From Deltaproteobacteria bacterium (GTDB taxonomy: Bacteria > Desulfobacterota > Desulfuromonadia > Geobacterales > DSM-12255), in NCBI GenBank assembly GCA_017861215.1, contig JAGFXN010000012.1:1-12551 (forward strand): a DNA stretch of 12,551 nt. The letters run 5' to 3'. Position 1 is the stretch's first letter, and every line of letters begins with the position of its first letter. This document shows, piece after piece, positions 12,432 to 12,551 of this stretch. A program made the position numbers and the translations under genes. The notes beneath the pieces were generated by a model. It had not been told where the DNA came from and did no database searches. It worked only from the letters and a program-made list of their open reading frames with translations.

Positions 12432-12551
12432 ATGAAAAAAACCATCCTGGCTGCAGCATTTGTAGTTGGAATCGCCGCAGCCGCCATCGCCGGTACGGCT
12501 CCCGGGACAGGCGTCGTCGGCTCCGCCCATGACATGAACTCGATCACTGGC
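12432..12551 (+). CDS. Exported protein, probable c-type cytochrome, N-terminus only, cut by window edge
   Basis: A rightward gene begins at 12432 with AAGGAG (12417-12422) nine bases upstream, and its first 40 residues are in the window. It opens with a clear signal peptide: MKK, a hydrophobic Ala/Val/Ile core to about residue 19, and likely cleavage after AIA (about residue 20). The mature part begins GTAPGTGVVGSAHDMNSITG. A start with GS-x-HDM/L shortly after the signal peptide is familiar from Desulfuromonadales multiheme cytochromes, in which a CxxCH-TPH motif follows. No heme motif is reached before the window ends, so cytochrome is an inference helped by the neighbouring cytochrome c7. 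Expression may come from the sigma54-like promoter at 12156-12173. Confidence 0.65.
   Translation, partial: MKKTILAAAFVVGIAAAAIAGTAPGTGVVGSAHDMNSITG

Noticed and set aside
1..12551. CRISPR arrays, tRNA or rRNA genes, insertion sequences, attachment sites
   Set aside because: None seen: no regularly spaced 24-40 base repeats, no tRNA-like cloverleaf or TTCRANYC box in context, no transposase or integrase, no flanking direct repeats.

Overview
The window looks like a chromosomal segment from a deltaproteobacterium of the Geobacter type (Desulfuromonadales/Geobacterales). The evidence is a PpcA-type triheme periplasmic cytochrome c7, the start of a second exported cytochrome-like protein, a moderately GC-rich base composition, and MCE-transporter, queC and folE2 genes resembling Geobacter homologues. 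The species call is inference from family resemblance; no search was run.

Region 1 (1-4307, minus strand) reads as one operon in the order mlaE - mlaF - mlaD - PhnD-like binding protein - queC - folE2, with folE2 cut by the window edge. Junctions are very tight: 7 bp, a 4-bp ATGA overlap, 13 bp, 27 bp and a possible second ATGA overlap. A sigma70-like promoter with a perfect TATAAT lies just upstream of mlaE. The first three genes are an inner-membrane MCE lipid transporter. No MlaC follows; that slot holds a secreted PhnD-family binding protein. The last two genes belong to the 7-deazaguanine (queuosine) and folate pathways.

Region 2 (4329-8872, minus strand) holds an ABC-F ribosome-associated ATPase and a LonA protease. 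The Lon start is set here at 8804, because a promoter-like element and a palindrome occupy the open frame upstream. The 228-bp gap between the two genes contains two perfect palindromes.

Region 3 (8973-11235, minus strand) holds a cytosolic glycerophosphodiester phosphodiesterase, a double-hotdog acyl-CoA thioesterase and a 95-residue Imm27-like protein with no toxin beside it.

Region 4 (11306-12551) is the respiratory end. A triheme cytochrome c7 has its own promoter and a textbook terminator. Upstream of it is the remnant of a LysR-type regulator, then about 500 bp of gene-free, partly very AT-rich DNA. This DNA contains 21-bp-phased repeats, a perfect inverted repeat and a good -24/-12 (sigma54) promoter match pointing right. 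A plus-strand exported protein starts at 12432 and runs off the window. The repeats lie about 150-215 bp upstream of the predicted sigma54 start, where enhancer-binding-protein sites are usually found. This possible unit (upstream array, sigma54 promoter, ~250-nt leader, exported cytochrome-like gene) is the most interesting candidate in the window. The MCE operon with a PhnD-like protein in MlaC's place comes second.
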